DNA of 64,000 nucleotides from Sinonovacula constricta (GCA_007844125.1 CM017558.1:31584230-31648229); one strand, 5' to 3'; counted from the stretch's first letter, positions 37,572 to 48,727 are shown. Program-made: numbers and translations. The notes: a model not told the origin generated them from the sequence alone.

Positions 37572-37626
37572 ATGACGGGCATATTTGTGATTTATGCTTG
37601 TCTTCTGGGTTATGTTCACGGGACTG
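37572..37626 (+). CDS. locus B exon 1: signal-peptide exon
   Basis: A 55-bp exon from ATG to g|gtaagt, phase 1, encoding MTGIFVIYACLLGYVHGTG. It is hydrophobic with a small-residue end, as expected of a cleaved signal peptide. It closely matches the minus-strand orphan exon at 20694-20748. The conserved block at 37384-37424 lies just upstream, so this is the most probable start of the locus B transcript. Confidence 0.8.
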
Positions 37627-38394
37627 GTAAGTGTTCTTGTTATGTTGAGTATTATATATTATACATATACACCGTATTGTGACGTCATTATAAATACTCT
37701 ATTGTTGTTGTTTTGTGTTTTTTTTTTTTTCGTTTGCAAATGTATTGAAATCGTTTGGGAAAAACAACAGTTTAGTGATTAATGTGTCGAGTACGTGGCT
37801 GCAGCTGAGCCTTCACACAGTTCAAGAGGACAAGCAATGCTTAAAATGGATAATGGCGATCTTGAATACTGGAGGTGACTGTTTGAGGAGATGTGGGTGG
37901 AGGAGGCATCGTGGGATCACACTGAAAGATATTAGGTTTTAATGGCGTCTATTTCTTTCTTTGCGGACGCGCATTCTCACTCAAGTAAAGGAAGTGTAAA
38001 ATTTATTTGCAATCAATCATTTAAAGAAAAATCAATAAGACATTGAGCCATTGTAGGCTGAGCAAAGTAATTATGTTCATAGTGTAGGAAATCAAAGTGA
38101 AAACTGTAAAACCTCTACCGTGGAGATGAATATTCCTGATTTATTACAACCAAAACGGATACAGAAGCGCCACTCAACCTAAAATTCACGGGCTTCATCT
38201 TGTCAGCAGTCAGAAGGTCATTGCTATTATCTGAAACACAATTCATGAATATGCAATAACATTTGGCATTCTTGGTAAAGCTGCTGACATGTAACTCCTC
38301 CCACATAACTGTTTTGATGTATTAAGTGTTCACTCTTTATTGACTTTTTTCACCAATTCGAATACAGTAGTCTTATTTAAACTATTCGACTTCT

Positions 38395-38530
38395 TTAGAA
38401 CAGTTTGTACAAAACTGGTCTGAGCGAATGACTTAATAAGAGAAGGTCTTCCAACTGACTTGTGCGACAGTGGTTCTTCTCCGACATCTAAGTAAGATAA
38501 TCTTCTACAGAATTAACAGGGCGCCGCTAT
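38395..38530 (+). mobile_element. SINE family 2, partial
   Basis: Contains cgaatgacttaataag, gaaggtcttccaactgact, gtggttcttct and a degraded tail. Confidence 0.6.
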
Positions 38531-39155
38531 TATGTCCATGGTTATGTTTCTTTTATGTATTTTAAAATAAAAGAAACAAAAAACTGTAACAATTAAACAA
38601 GTACAAAGACTTAATATGTTATTTAAACAAGGAAATAGTTCCTAAACCTAAAACGTAATAAGAAAGTAAAAACAACTGCATAATTATGTTCTTTGGTTGT
38701 TCTTACGAAATTTCTGTCAATGGCATTTTCTCATTCTTTTTATTATAATAACCTGTTTCCAATAAAGATCTGTCTGTACCAGAGACGCCTCTTAAACATC
38801 TTCCATCTTCTTTTCAATTTTAATAAAGGGAAGCGGGTCATTTAATGGGCCCTTTAACCATAAAAAGGATACCATTTGAAGTAGATTATAGCGATATTTT
38901 TTCTCAGTTTGTAGACATATACTCCTTATTCATGTTCTTAATTTGAGACTAAATCTTTTATGAAGTTTATTTCCAAATAATTTTGTGTGATTTATTGGTG
39001 CTTGACCTAATCTCGAGAAATGCTTTTATTATGAAGTTGCGCAGCCTTCCTGGATCAGTTATATAGATCGGACGATGTTTGAAAATATAGAAGTAAACTA
39101 CTTACCATAATGTCAGACATTCGATGCGAAATTAATCCTTGGTTACTATGTAATA

Positions 39156-39901
39156 CAGTCAACTCTCGTTATCTCAAGTGTCAAGGGAGCGTAGAAAATA
39201 GTTTGAGATATCCGAAGTTTGAGTTATCCGAATTTAAGGTTAGTTTGTGTAAATCTTAAAAATCTTACCTGCTACACGATGACTGGTAATGACTGAAATT
39301 CGTTGTTATATCTGCCACTGTAAACTAAGTTTCTGCAAGTTTGTGTGGTTTTGCATGTTTAAAGTGTTATGAGATTTTTTGCAATGAATGATAAAATCAC
39401 TAACGCAACCTCTCATTTTATTTACAATTTGAGAAGGCCGTGTCAATAAGTTCTCAAAAACTGTAACAACAAGTACAAAACTGAAACACTTTAATCAGCG
39501 TTTATTGATTAACGAAATTGTTGTTCATTAAATCAGCTAATAAAATAATAATCGATTAACCTTTTCTATAAATTACGTGACATCCTGATTGCCGATAATT
39601 GGCGATAAAACTCGCGCCCAAATCTTCGCGAGTTTCACGGTAGGTGTGAAAATCACTATTGTTGCCGTTTTGCATCTTATAGCAATTTGAAGTTTGAGAT
39701 AGACCAACTGATTTCAACAGTTTTATACGTGTGGGGACAAAGAATTTAGTTTTATATATTCGATAATTTGACACATCCGAATTTGAGTTAAGCGGAGTCG
39801 AACTATATAGAAACTATAAAGAAAAAAACGGGACCGTAGAAAACAGTTTGACATAACCGGAAATTTGAGATAACCGATTTTGAGATAACGAGAGTTGACT
39901 G
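39156..39901. mobile_element. pogo/Tigger-like MITE with 22-bp perfect terminal inverted repeats
   Basis: A 746-bp element flanked by TA at 39154-39155 and 39902-39903. Bases 39156-39177 (cagtcaactctcgttatctc plus aa) are the exact reverse complement of 39880-39901. Subterminal motifs (gtagaaaatagtttga, gagttatccgaa on the left; gtagaaaacagtttga, gagataaccga on the right) repeat near both ends. No transposase frame is left. It would have moved with a Tigger/pogo transposase supplied in trans. It sits inside intron 1 of locus B. Confidence 0.88.
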
Positions 39902-40286
39902 TATATATAAGGATGTAGTCCTTGATCTACATTAAGAAACAGGAGGAAAACAAAATTCAAAGCTATCATTAACTCTTGTTAAAGCAGTAAGAAGAAATAC
40001 TTTGCATTAAATAACTACAGACAACCAATGTATAAGTAACAATTACTTTCGTTTTGGTCATATTTTTATCTCTCAAAAAAGAACACGTATTGTCTTTTAT
40101 TTCAGTTTAATATACTGTTTACGAAGTAACTTCTACAGTAGTAATTATGAATATAAAACAAATGCCACTGATAACACAGTTTTATCAATGCTACTTCTAT
40201 GTTCATACAATAACATTACGCTAAAACAATGCTTTAACGTTGACAATTCCGACATTATTTATTCAATCACACCGAAACATCCCCAG

Positions 40287-40445
40287 GGCAAAGCTGTCCA
40301 CGTGACTCAGTGGAATATGCTGTTTATGGGCCTGGCTGCAAGTACCTCTGCCATTGTAAAGACAATACGGAGCAATGCGACAATGCGACAGGTAGTTGTA
40401 AGTCAGGATGCGCCGATAAATGGATGGGGCCAGGCTGTCAATATC
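40287..40445 (+). CDS. locus B exon 2: N-terminal laminin-type EGF module
   Basis: A 159-bp phase 1-1 exon between ccccag and c|gtaagt. It encodes an EGF module with eight Cys: SCPRDS, GPGCKYLCHC, EQCD, GSCKSGC, KWMGPGCQY. The paralogue in locus A (8136-8294) has the same length and phase and most of the same residues; a single duplication of the signal-peptide/EGF start explains both. The module differs from the 141-bp EGF exons further on by its longer N-terminal part and the CKYLCHC spacing. Confidence 0.88.
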
Positions 40446-42176
40446 GTAAGTTTTGTCAGTTACAAATATACAAGTTATTTTCAATGCATTGCAGCACGGT
40501 CATAACCATTTAGGATGATATAAACGTTGGCATTAACGATTTTAGATACGCAAAGATTTTATGTGAAATAAGCTTTCAGAATATATTTTATTATTTAAAG
40601 TGTTTGAAATTGATGGACATGTTTGCTTCTGTTTCTACTATAACCCAATGTATCTAAAACATGGTCGTTTAATAATCACAAATGATACTATACATAAAGA
40701 AAATAACAGCTTTTAGAATTACTATTAGCTCGACATGGCTTACATGTTTATTTTTTATTATTTATATTATATAAATTATTAATAAATATTTATTTTGCAG
40801 ATATAGTTATCTCGAAAAGTGTGTATCTCAAAATCTAACCATCAGTATCAGCATAAAATGTGCAGCAATGTTTTAGTATATATAATATTGTTTCTATTCA
40901 GAACAACACAAATATACCTTATGCAATGAACGAAATATGTTTATAGATGCCAAATATTTGATACGAAAGCATTGCTTTCTGAACAACAAATGCTCTACTT
41001 AGTTGTAACTTTTCGTGCAATCCAGTGTCATATTCCATAACCCAATTAACTTTTCTTGTATGCAGGTAACTGTTTGAAGTACTTATTTACAACCTTGAAC
41101 ATAAATGACTTATTTAATAATAACGACTTTTTGCATCATAACGATGTGACGATTGCCTGATCAAACATGGCTTTGCGTCAGTCTAAAATCCAAATAACTA
41201 CCGCCAGTCTGGTAGTGTAACAAATAAAAATAAAATTACACACACACACACACAAAACAGGAACAAACACGAAACTCAATGAATGCAATCTAATTCTGAT
41301 TGTACTGATACCATACGTGAAGTTTGGATCTATAACATGGTAGTTAAATCTAATACATTGATCATCTGACACTGTTGCCAATTATTACAAAAATTTATTA
41401 TATGAGTTCAGGAAAAATAATGGTAAACGAGCCTATGGCGAACTTGACTTCATTTTCCTGTACGAGTTTTATATATGTAATTATCAAATGACAAGGAATG
41501 TCAGATTAACAATACTTGGTGAAATAGTGGTATGAGACGATTTGTATTATGATGACGTCGTTTCGACGACGAAAATAGAAAACTAGTGAAATGTACGAAA
41601 ATATATAATAGGTGTATTGGACAGAAAACAACGGTGGTCATGTGATAAATGTGTTTTTTTTGTGTTTTTTTTTGTGTGTGTAAAATGCCACGCCTTTTTT
41701 TAATCAACTGATCAAGGCATAATCGAATATTATATTTTCCATCTGATTGACAGGTTTTCCCCAGGCGTTGTAGCACATCTGATGGACAAGTGATAAAAAT
41801 CATTTCATTCATGGAAATAAAATTTTTCATAATGGTTGCTGACAAAGATGACGGTTGATCACCTTGAACGAGAGATAAATACAATGCCGCTATCTAATTG
41901 TCTTCAATACATTTGATATACAGACATATAGACAAACAGACGGGACCTATGCGCTTTGATTTAATTATAATTTTGCATTTGTAATTTGCAATTATTTAAG
42001 TAGTTGATTACGGATTATGTTAAATATTTGTATATTGTATCTTTTAATTAACTGGCACCAAGGTCTTGTGTTTCACTTCCAAGTTGGTACCTACTTTTCT
42101 GTCACTCTGATAAAAAGTTGATGAGGAAAGGTTTCGCGATAATCACGAAAGACCACTGCAGACACTTCTGTTACAG
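40446..42176 (+). other. intron 2 of locus B
   Basis: No exon recognised. It contains a short CA run near 41237-41255 and T-rich tracts near 41650. A 127-codon minus-strand frame (41501-41884) has no known motif. Confidence 0.6.
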
Positions 42177-42380
42177 GAGATATCTTATGGAGAAAAAAAG
42201 CAAGACAACAGAAAGGCAAAAACGCAAATTACGCGGTTGATGGAAATGCTGACACGTGCAGTAGTTCAGTGACAACAGTGAGAAGAGTGACAAGAGAGAG
42301 GCCTTTATGGTGGAGAGCTTGGTTTGAGCAACCTGAGATTATTCACGGAATAACTATAATCACAAAAGCAGCAAACATAG
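42177..42380 (+). CDS. locus B exon 3: FTP domain 1, N-terminal half
   Basis: A 204-bp phase 1-1 exon between tgttacag and g|gtatca. The translation starts ..DILWRKKARQQ and contains NYAVDGNADTCSSS, then PLWWRAWFEQPEIIHGITI. This is the pattern of the N-terminal half of eel-fucolectin/tachylectin-4/pentraxin-1-like (FTP) domains: N-L-A-x-x-K-x-A-x-Q, A-V-D-G-N, a Cys, WW-x-V-D-L, then a hydrophobic strand. The usual Asn before LA and the DLG motif are altered. The same length as exon 45325-45528 shows that the two FTP domains arose by duplication. Confidence 0.82.
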
Positions 42381-42469
42381 GTATCACGTTTTGAGCACTA
42401 TCCTTATTCAAATTACTGCACACAGTATCTGTTTAGCTTTGTTTATTTTGTCACTATAAAATCCTGACC

Positions 42470-42675
42470 GAGAGAGTTTCTGCCGTCAGGTAAGCACTCA
42501 GCCCATAACCGCTTGATATCCTGGTCTGGGATGGAATTTTTTCTTGGAAGTTCTTCTAGCTGAGAGCAGCTGATTCTACCCAAATATTTGTCTGGGATCA
42601 TCCACTACATGTACCAATTAGAGATGGGCGTTTTAAATACTGTTAAGATTCTGCTGATGCGAGGTAAGGAACAAC
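42470..42675 (+). mobile_element. SINE family 2 inside the short FTP1 intron
   Basis: Contains gtaagcactcagccc, tggtctgggatgg, gaagttcttctagctgag, gattctacccaaatatttgtctggg and atcatccactac. It fills much of the 459-base intron between the two halves of FTP domain 1. Confidence 0.65.
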
Positions 42676-42839
42676 AAATGTACAAACAGTTAACTTTCAC
42701 TTGTCTTTAGTAAACAACAACCACAACAGAAAAAGGCATGAATTTTAACACAAATATGTAAGTAGAACAGCAACTTATCTCTGGAAAAAAGTTTAAAACA
42801 TATGTTCATATTGTGTAACGCGTTCTTGGCTCGTTGTAG

Positions 42840-43061
42840 GTTATTTTTCAAGGTTTAAAGTGTACGTTGAAGAGAACACCGACCAGAAAAACAATACAGG
42901 ATTTCAGCGGCAAGAGATATGTTACGAGCATGACGGGTTGCCTTTCCTCACAAAGACCATAACAGTCATCTGTGTTCTGCCCTTACGGGGCAACCAGATC
43001 CGACTCCAGCTGGATTCTTCTCAGACTCAGCTAGTGCTGTGTGACGTTAGGGCGTTCGGCG
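42840..43061 (+). CDS. locus B exon 4: FTP domain 1, C-terminal half
   Basis: A 222-bp phase 1-1 exon between cgttgtag and g|gtatgt. The translation contains YFSRFKVYVEENTD, then ICYEHDG, then LPLRGNQIRLQLD and LVLCDVRAFGG. The closing order (LRG-x-x-I-x-L-x-L, then L-x-L-C-x-V-x-x-F-G) is typical of the end of FTP/F5/8C-type domains. It completes the half-domain at 42177-42380 (the junction joins ITIITKAANIG to YFSRFKVYV). Confidence 0.87.
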
Positions 43062-43774
43062 GTATGTTTTCTCTACAATACTGAATATGATGGAAAATAA
43101 TAAGAATATCATATAACACTATATCTTGATGTAACGTATTTATCAATTTTAAGTTCACAAGTCTCTTAAGGTATGCCAGTAAAATTCATGTCAAGATATT
43201 AACCGATATAAAACTAAGAGATAAAAATTATTTGAGACGTTAAATGTGCGTCGGTCGCATCGCTTTCCTGAGCTTCACGCAGCAATGGTGGTGGTATAAG
43301 GTGCTCTTTCATTTCTTTACTTATAAACACACTGGCAGGTAGGCACTTTTAAAGTTTACATTCTTTGTAAGGTGCAGGGTCTTTAAAACATATCAAACTT
43401 TTTTACAAATCTCTCTTTTTCTTAATTGTCTACACAAATAGTTTACAATTTTAACCAACCCATAATTTATTTTTGTGTTGATATTAGTTTCAAACCTAAA
43501 ACTTTTCAATCTATTAAAACTACGTGTCTTCTTGATTTATTACGACATAGAAAAAAACAACTTTTATTTAACTCTCTGATATAAATAAATAACATATCCT
43601 AAATATTTATACTATGAGGAAGGAAAAACGCTATACATTCGACATATTATATGGTTTCGTATTATAGTGTATATTTTCAATAGCAAAAGAATTAGTCCAT
43701 TGCAGTTTTCTGCATTGTTAACCTTGTATCTAGCAAATAAATTTGTTATCAACATTTAACAGCACAAAATCTCC

Positions 43775-44045
43775 CCCACGAGGAAAGAGTTTACAAATTC
43801 CCCTCCATATCTAGAATGTAAACAAAGGTTTCAAAATTCCCTTCCCTGGAATGAAAAAATTTCCTCTTATGGGAATGTAATAAACATTTTCCAAATTCCG
43901 GGGTTTAAAAAAAGTTTTCAAATTATCCTTCTGCGAACTTTAATACGACATTTCCGAATACCACTCCCGAAAATGTCAAACAACGTTTCCACATTCCCCT
44001 CCCGGGAAGGTACAAAATCTGTTAGAGAAAACGTTTCCAGAAGTG
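43775..44045 (+). repeat. minisatellite, unit about 35-40 bp, seven or so copies
   Basis: Repeated gtttccaaattcccctccc..ggaatgtaaaaaac variants, including acaaattcccctcc, caaaattcccttccctggaatg, ccgaataccactcccgaaaatg and ccacattcccctcccgggaa. Confidence 0.85.
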
Positions 44046-45021
44046 TGTTAGAAAGTTTTGATTGTCAGACCGAGTAAAATTGAGCACGTCTAGATAGATA
44101 AAAATATGTCTAACGGCACAAAATTGACGGAATGCGGATCGTATTTGTAAGATGTGTCATATAGCTTCGCACCACTTAACTATGTCGGATTGGTTGCTTC
44201 ATATATAAATGAAATTTGTCATCATTTTAAAATATGTATACCGTTTATAATTTTCTGAGACGACTAAAATTTAAACAGAAGCTAGCCAGAATCGCATTCA
44301 TCATTGCACGGAGCCATATTGCTAACACACATGTAAGATTTTGACAGCGTGCACTGTAGCACAGAAAACTGTGAATATGGAAATGTTTAATATCAATATA
44401 AAATAAAAGTAAGTCTTATGAGTGCTGCAGCCTATATTAAGTCTTGAAAAGCCACAGGTCAAAGGCATTCACATGCAAATAATACAAAAAATGAGCAAAC
44501 CTAACAGTTACCGCCTTGGAACTGTTATTTGGTAAAGAAACCGACCGGGATGCTTTAACTGGTTTTTCACAAAGTTCTAAACTCGCACTTCCTCATGGAT
44601 TTCTAAATGCAAAGAGTGAAAGGCAAAACAAATCCTTAAAAAACAACACTGTTTTATTGATGACGTATTCTAAAACCTAAGTTATGACGTAATTAATAAG
44701 AATCTAGGGACAAATATCCACATCGTATTGTTTGAGGAGATAAGTCTTATTTTTATGAGAAATACACAACATTGTTGATTGCAAAAGAAATTAAATATTT
44801 GAATGATATATGAAATGACAAAAGAAGACGTGTTATTAGATGTAGCGTCAAAGCAAACTTCAAAATTACCATTTTGTACATTATCGGTTTTTTTTTAATA
44901 TAAAGTCTGCGACACTTAAAAACAGCGATTGCATCTATCCATAAAAACTAACATTTGCCTAAATGACGGAGCTGTCTGCAATTGAACCTGCAAAGTGCGT
45001 TCATTAGTAGAGAAAGTGTCA

Positions 45022-45034
45022 TGTGTGTGTGTGT

Positions 45035-45117
<83 letters not shown>
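45022..45117 (+). repeat. (GT)n microsatellite
   Basis: About 96 bases of GT repeats with two or three interruptions. Cys/Val or His/Thr-rich frames across it are artefacts. Confidence 0.97.
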
Positions 45118-45119
<2 letters not shown>

Positions 45120-45324
45120 GTCTCTTATCTCATTCCTAAACATAATACTTACCCAAGCAACTAAAGGAGTGTTGTATTCATATAAGTAATTACAATGTAT
45201 ATATGCAGATTTATATTTTGAAAATGGGTATAAAGTAATTATTGACACGGCTTTGTTTACGTTTATATTACTTTCTCTGTTTTCTGTTGGGATTCTTTTA
45301 ATTCTAGTATTCATTTCTTTTCAG

Positions 45325-45528
45325 GCAGAAATCTAGCTTACTCAAAACAGACAAGCCAATCAAGTACCTATTTGGACAGGAATTCGTCTAATGCTGTAGA
45401 TGGTTCTACAAACACAAATTATCAAAAATGCACCTTTACAGATTACAATGACCCCTCCAAACAGTGGACCTTCGACCTTGGAAAAGTGGTTAAAGTACAG
45501 GCTCTTGAGCTGATATCTGAAGATAAAT
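45325..45528 (+). CDS. locus B exon 5: FTP domain 2, N-terminal half
   Basis: A 204-bp phase 1-1 exon between cttttcag and t|gtacgt. The translation has RNLAYSKQTSQSSTY, NAVDGSTNTNYQKC and PSKQWTFDLGKVVKVQ. NLA, QSS, AVDG, the Cys and the W-x-x-DLG motif are all the signature of an FTP domain N-terminal half, better preserved than in domain 1. Confidence 0.9.
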
Positions 45529-47450
45529 GTACGTATATTAAGATACTATCTTAGCAAGCATTTCTTGTCTTAAGACTTTCACCCAATATCCATATACATA
45601 CTTGAGAATCATATAAAATGTCACTTAAACTTTGACAGACTCGTATATATAATGTATTATGAATCCACGTTAACAATTATCGCGACCTGAAATGCATCAA
45701 CAGTTGATAAGTTTAAAAGTCACTCAGACTGCTTTTCAACCCTAACCATAAAGACGCCTAGAAACATCTACCATTATATAAATGGCAGAGTAATAAATTA
45801 AAGACACAACACGGAACACTGTATTCTGAATTATTATCTGAATCAAGACAATGCAGGACACAGTTTTCAAAAAGACTATATTTGCGAATAACGTCGCATG
45901 ACGTCAATGTAAAAAATGTTCGATACATTGATTTTTTTTAAATAACATCCACCATGTACAACTTCGATCAGAACAAAAAAATAGATGTGCACACTTTTGT
46001 TCCGTCGTTGCCTAATTCTGGGCTGAATTCCTGTCAGCTGGGATTTTGCTCAAGTCCTAAATTACGCTATTTGTTTGTCCACGTAGACCGCAAACATAGA
46101 CTTAAAATGCAGTCTTAACTTCCTCCTAGCATCAGTTTAGAAAATATCACGGAAGATGTTTTCAATCAGTCATCAATGCACCTGACCGTTTCATATTTTA
46201 ATTCCATTTCTCACATAACTTCCTAACGCTAGCGCTTTCATTTTTCACAACCTTAAACGCTCGTCCTCTAGGCTCAAATTCTAAGCTTGCCTAATTGCGT
46301 GCCCGTGTCTGAAAGCCACTTGCCTTGATAACCAACAATCTTCGGTCACATAGGTGATACAAGGTGTATTGAGCCGTAAGAAGTTTGGCGACGGGTGAAA
46401 ATCGAAGATAAATCATATTTGAATTTGTTGCAATAGCCGAACACTTGAGAGTTTTTCAACTGTTCGCAAGGGTCGCTAAAGAGTCTTTAGGGTAGCCATC
46501 TTAAGAAATACAAGGTATGCCAGTTATACAGCAAGGTTGTGGACACATTTACCCTGTCTAGCTTGTGTCCATGCTATGGCTGGGACTTTGCGTAAGCCAA
46601 AACGTACGCTCTCAGGTGTTGCACGTAAGCCTGATACATAGGCCTAAAATACACGTTAACGATGCCATCAGTATTGGTTTCGGAAATCCCAAAAAAGTTT
46701 TCGGATTGAGATACGTCTAACAGAGTCAGCAAGCTGCGCCTAAAATGCAGTTTTTATCTTTGCCTCAGCACCGGGTTCGGAATTCGTAGCTGAAAACGGC
46801 TATCAATTGTCGGTCTATTAGCTTGTTATTAACTGTTCCAAAGATAAAGTCCAGTTTTCACATGAATTCTTAACTGTAGAATATGTATTCTTCACAACGA
46901 CAAAAAGTTCGTCCTCACTCGCACTTAGTCGTCCTGGGATTCTCAATGCCATTACTAGGGTCTCAAAATATTTTTCTTAGTCTCCAACACTCTCTAATGG
47001 TCTCATGACAAACACATTAGCAAAAGTTGTGCGACAGGTACAACACGAAATTTGATCCCAAAATTGATCGCAACAGGAAACCACAAAATGCGTTTCAAGT
47101 CACTTGTTAATTCGGCCATAAAAGAGTCGCAAGGGTGCGAATGTTGCGAATTTTCTTTTTATTTTAAATAAAAGTTGTGTTAAGGACACAATGCTAAAAC
47201 ACAGTAACCTTTAACAATGTATTTTATTCCTGATCATTTGAAAACAAAAATATATACGTTGATTTAAAATTAAGCTTTTTTCATCTTATACTCAACATTT
47301 TACAACCGTTGTGTTGAGCAAAACTGTTTACTTTGAAAAAGATAAGGATATTCATCTGTTTCGACAACTTATTTTCCCCTTTTTCATAGGCATGATGCAT
47401 TCACCCAAAAACATACGAATTATAAACTTATTATAAATTTTGCTTTTCAG
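45529..47450 (+). other. intron 5 of locus B
   Basis: Contains a diverged tandem duplication (about 46000-46980) and no recognisable exon. Confidence 0.6.
46000..46980 (+). repeat. diverged intronic repeats
   Basis: Blocks such as acttaaaatgcagt..gcatcagtttagaaaat, gcctaaaatacacgttaac..gtttcggaaat and gcctaaaatgcagt..gggttcggaat recur near 46100, 46640 and 46740. A further block (tcacataact..cgctcgtcctct / tcacatgaattc..gttcgtcctc) recurs near 46200 and 46860. Confidence 0.55.
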
Positions 47451-47573
47451 TCAAGTTTCCTTCTAGTCATGAACAAAACTTATTTTTTACCATGGATTCA
47501 AGTATTCGATATCTCCAGATTAAACGGAATGAGCTAGGTTTGCCTGCCATATGCGAGGCTCTTGTCTTTGGTG
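47451..47573 (+). CDS. locus B exon 6: FTP domain 2, C-terminal half (short)
   Basis: A 123-bp phase 1-1 exon between gcttttcag and g|gtaagc. The translation includes FPSSHEQN, IRYLQIKRNEL and ICEALVFGG, the terminal strands of an FTP domain. It is 99 bp shorter than the equivalent exon of domain 1 (222 bp) and lacks the segment with the Cys pair seen there. Either part of domain 2 has been lost, or a small exon between 45528 and 47451 was not recognised. Confidence 0.85.
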
Positions 47574-48117
47574 GTAAGCAAAACCTTAAAAAATAACTCA
47601 GAGGTAATATTCGCAAGTAATAAGCGCTGTATTAGCAATAACATAACCTGTTTCATTTATGTCTTCAAGATAATAATTATACAATATAATAAGATGATTC
47701 TTCACATTCCTTCAAGTACCATGATGGTTTTAGTAATTTTCCGTAGATGTGAATTATGTGCATAAGTATATCCTCGTGAGTTTGTTAAAGATCACTAAGC
47801 CATTAATGATGTAGAACAAACACTATTCTGACTGGATGAACGATTATTAGAAAGTGAAGCAGTTATAAACGTAAATTTAGATTTACTTCTAGCAAAAAAG
47901 TGACCAGTTTTTTTTCTATCACGTTGAGTGGAGTGATGGAACAATGAACTGTTCCACAGAAAATAATTGCAAGTTTTAGCAACACACTTTGAACTTAGGA
48001 ATGTATTCCTCATATTGACATATCAACAGCTTGGACGTAAATATAAAAAAAAACAATGTGCGACATATTTTTGCCTTATACTGCCCCGTAACGTTTTGTT
48101 AATCCTTTACTTTATAG

Positions 48118-48258
48118 ACTGCCTAGACAACGTATGTGGTCTTGACTGCAGTATTCTCTGTTACTGTGCTGTGTTCACGTTCGACAGCAAGGTGTCTGGG
48201 GAGTGTCATGAGGGATGTGCGGCTGGCTGGACGGGTCAAGGTCAGAGATGTGATACAG
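48118..48258 (+). CDS. locus B exon 7: EGF module
   Basis: A 141-bp phase 1-1 exon between tttatag and g|gtaacg. It encodes 47 residues with eight Cys: DCLDNVCGLDC, LCYC, GECHEGCAAGWTG, QRCDTG. The C-terminal GCAAGW motif is shared by most later modules, but the N-terminal spacing (LCYC) is unusual, closer to the module at 40287. Confidence 0.85.
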
Positions 48259-48583
48259 GTAACGAAGACAGACACTTTCTCCATTGTAATGTACAGTATA
48301 CACAACGTTCGGGTTTGCCGGAATGCCAAATAAATAATTTGAACTTTGGAAAAGCAATAACTAACATCCTATAGCTCTGAAAATGGTACATTTAACACTA
48401 TTAGTTGTAAAGAGAAATGATTTAAACACATATTGTTATAAATATCACATATTTCTTTATTAGAAAATAACAGTATAAATTTAAGAATGTTATATTGGTC
48501 TTATAGTGTGTCCGTTTGTCAATAATGTCCGTCTCTTTGTGTCTCAGTCTTTCTGGCATCTTTTAAATGTATATATTTTCAAG

Positions 48584-48727
48584 AGTGTCCAGATGGTACT
48601 TATGGACAAGGATGTAGCGGTCGCTGTAAAGGTAACATCCGTTGTGATAAACGAGACGGAAGCTTCCAAGGATGTAAACCGGGATGGAAGGGGGATACCT
48701 GCAATGAGCTTGTAAACGAATCTAAAT
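48584..48727 (+). CDS. locus B exon 8: EGF module with only six Cys
   Basis: A 144-bp phase 1-1 exon between tttcaag and t|gtaatg. The translation has ECPDGTYGQGC, GRCKGNIRCDKRDG, GCKPGWKGDTC. Compared with its neighbours the GHC positions (Cys 4 and Cys 6 of the eight) are missing. This gives an ordinary six-Cys EGF count but not by losing a known laminin disulfide pair. An alternative donor (c-t-t|gtaaac) would break phase, so the gtaatg donor was preferred. Confidence 0.78.

Larger units (their letters stand above)
37627..40286 (+). other. intron 1 of locus B (2.66 kb)
   Basis: Carries a SINE fragment (38395-38530) and a complete TA-flanked pogo/Tigger-like MITE (39156-39901). No exon was recognised inside it. 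Confidence 0.7.
43062..45324 (+). other. intron 4 of locus B
   Basis: Holds a minisatellite (43775-44045) and a long (GT)n tract (45022-45117). No exon was recognised. Confidence 0.65.

Noticed and set aside
44916..45314. 132-codon minus-strand frame with (HT)n
   Set aside because: The open frame is maintained by the (GT)n repeat; it lies in an intron of locus B on the opposite strand.
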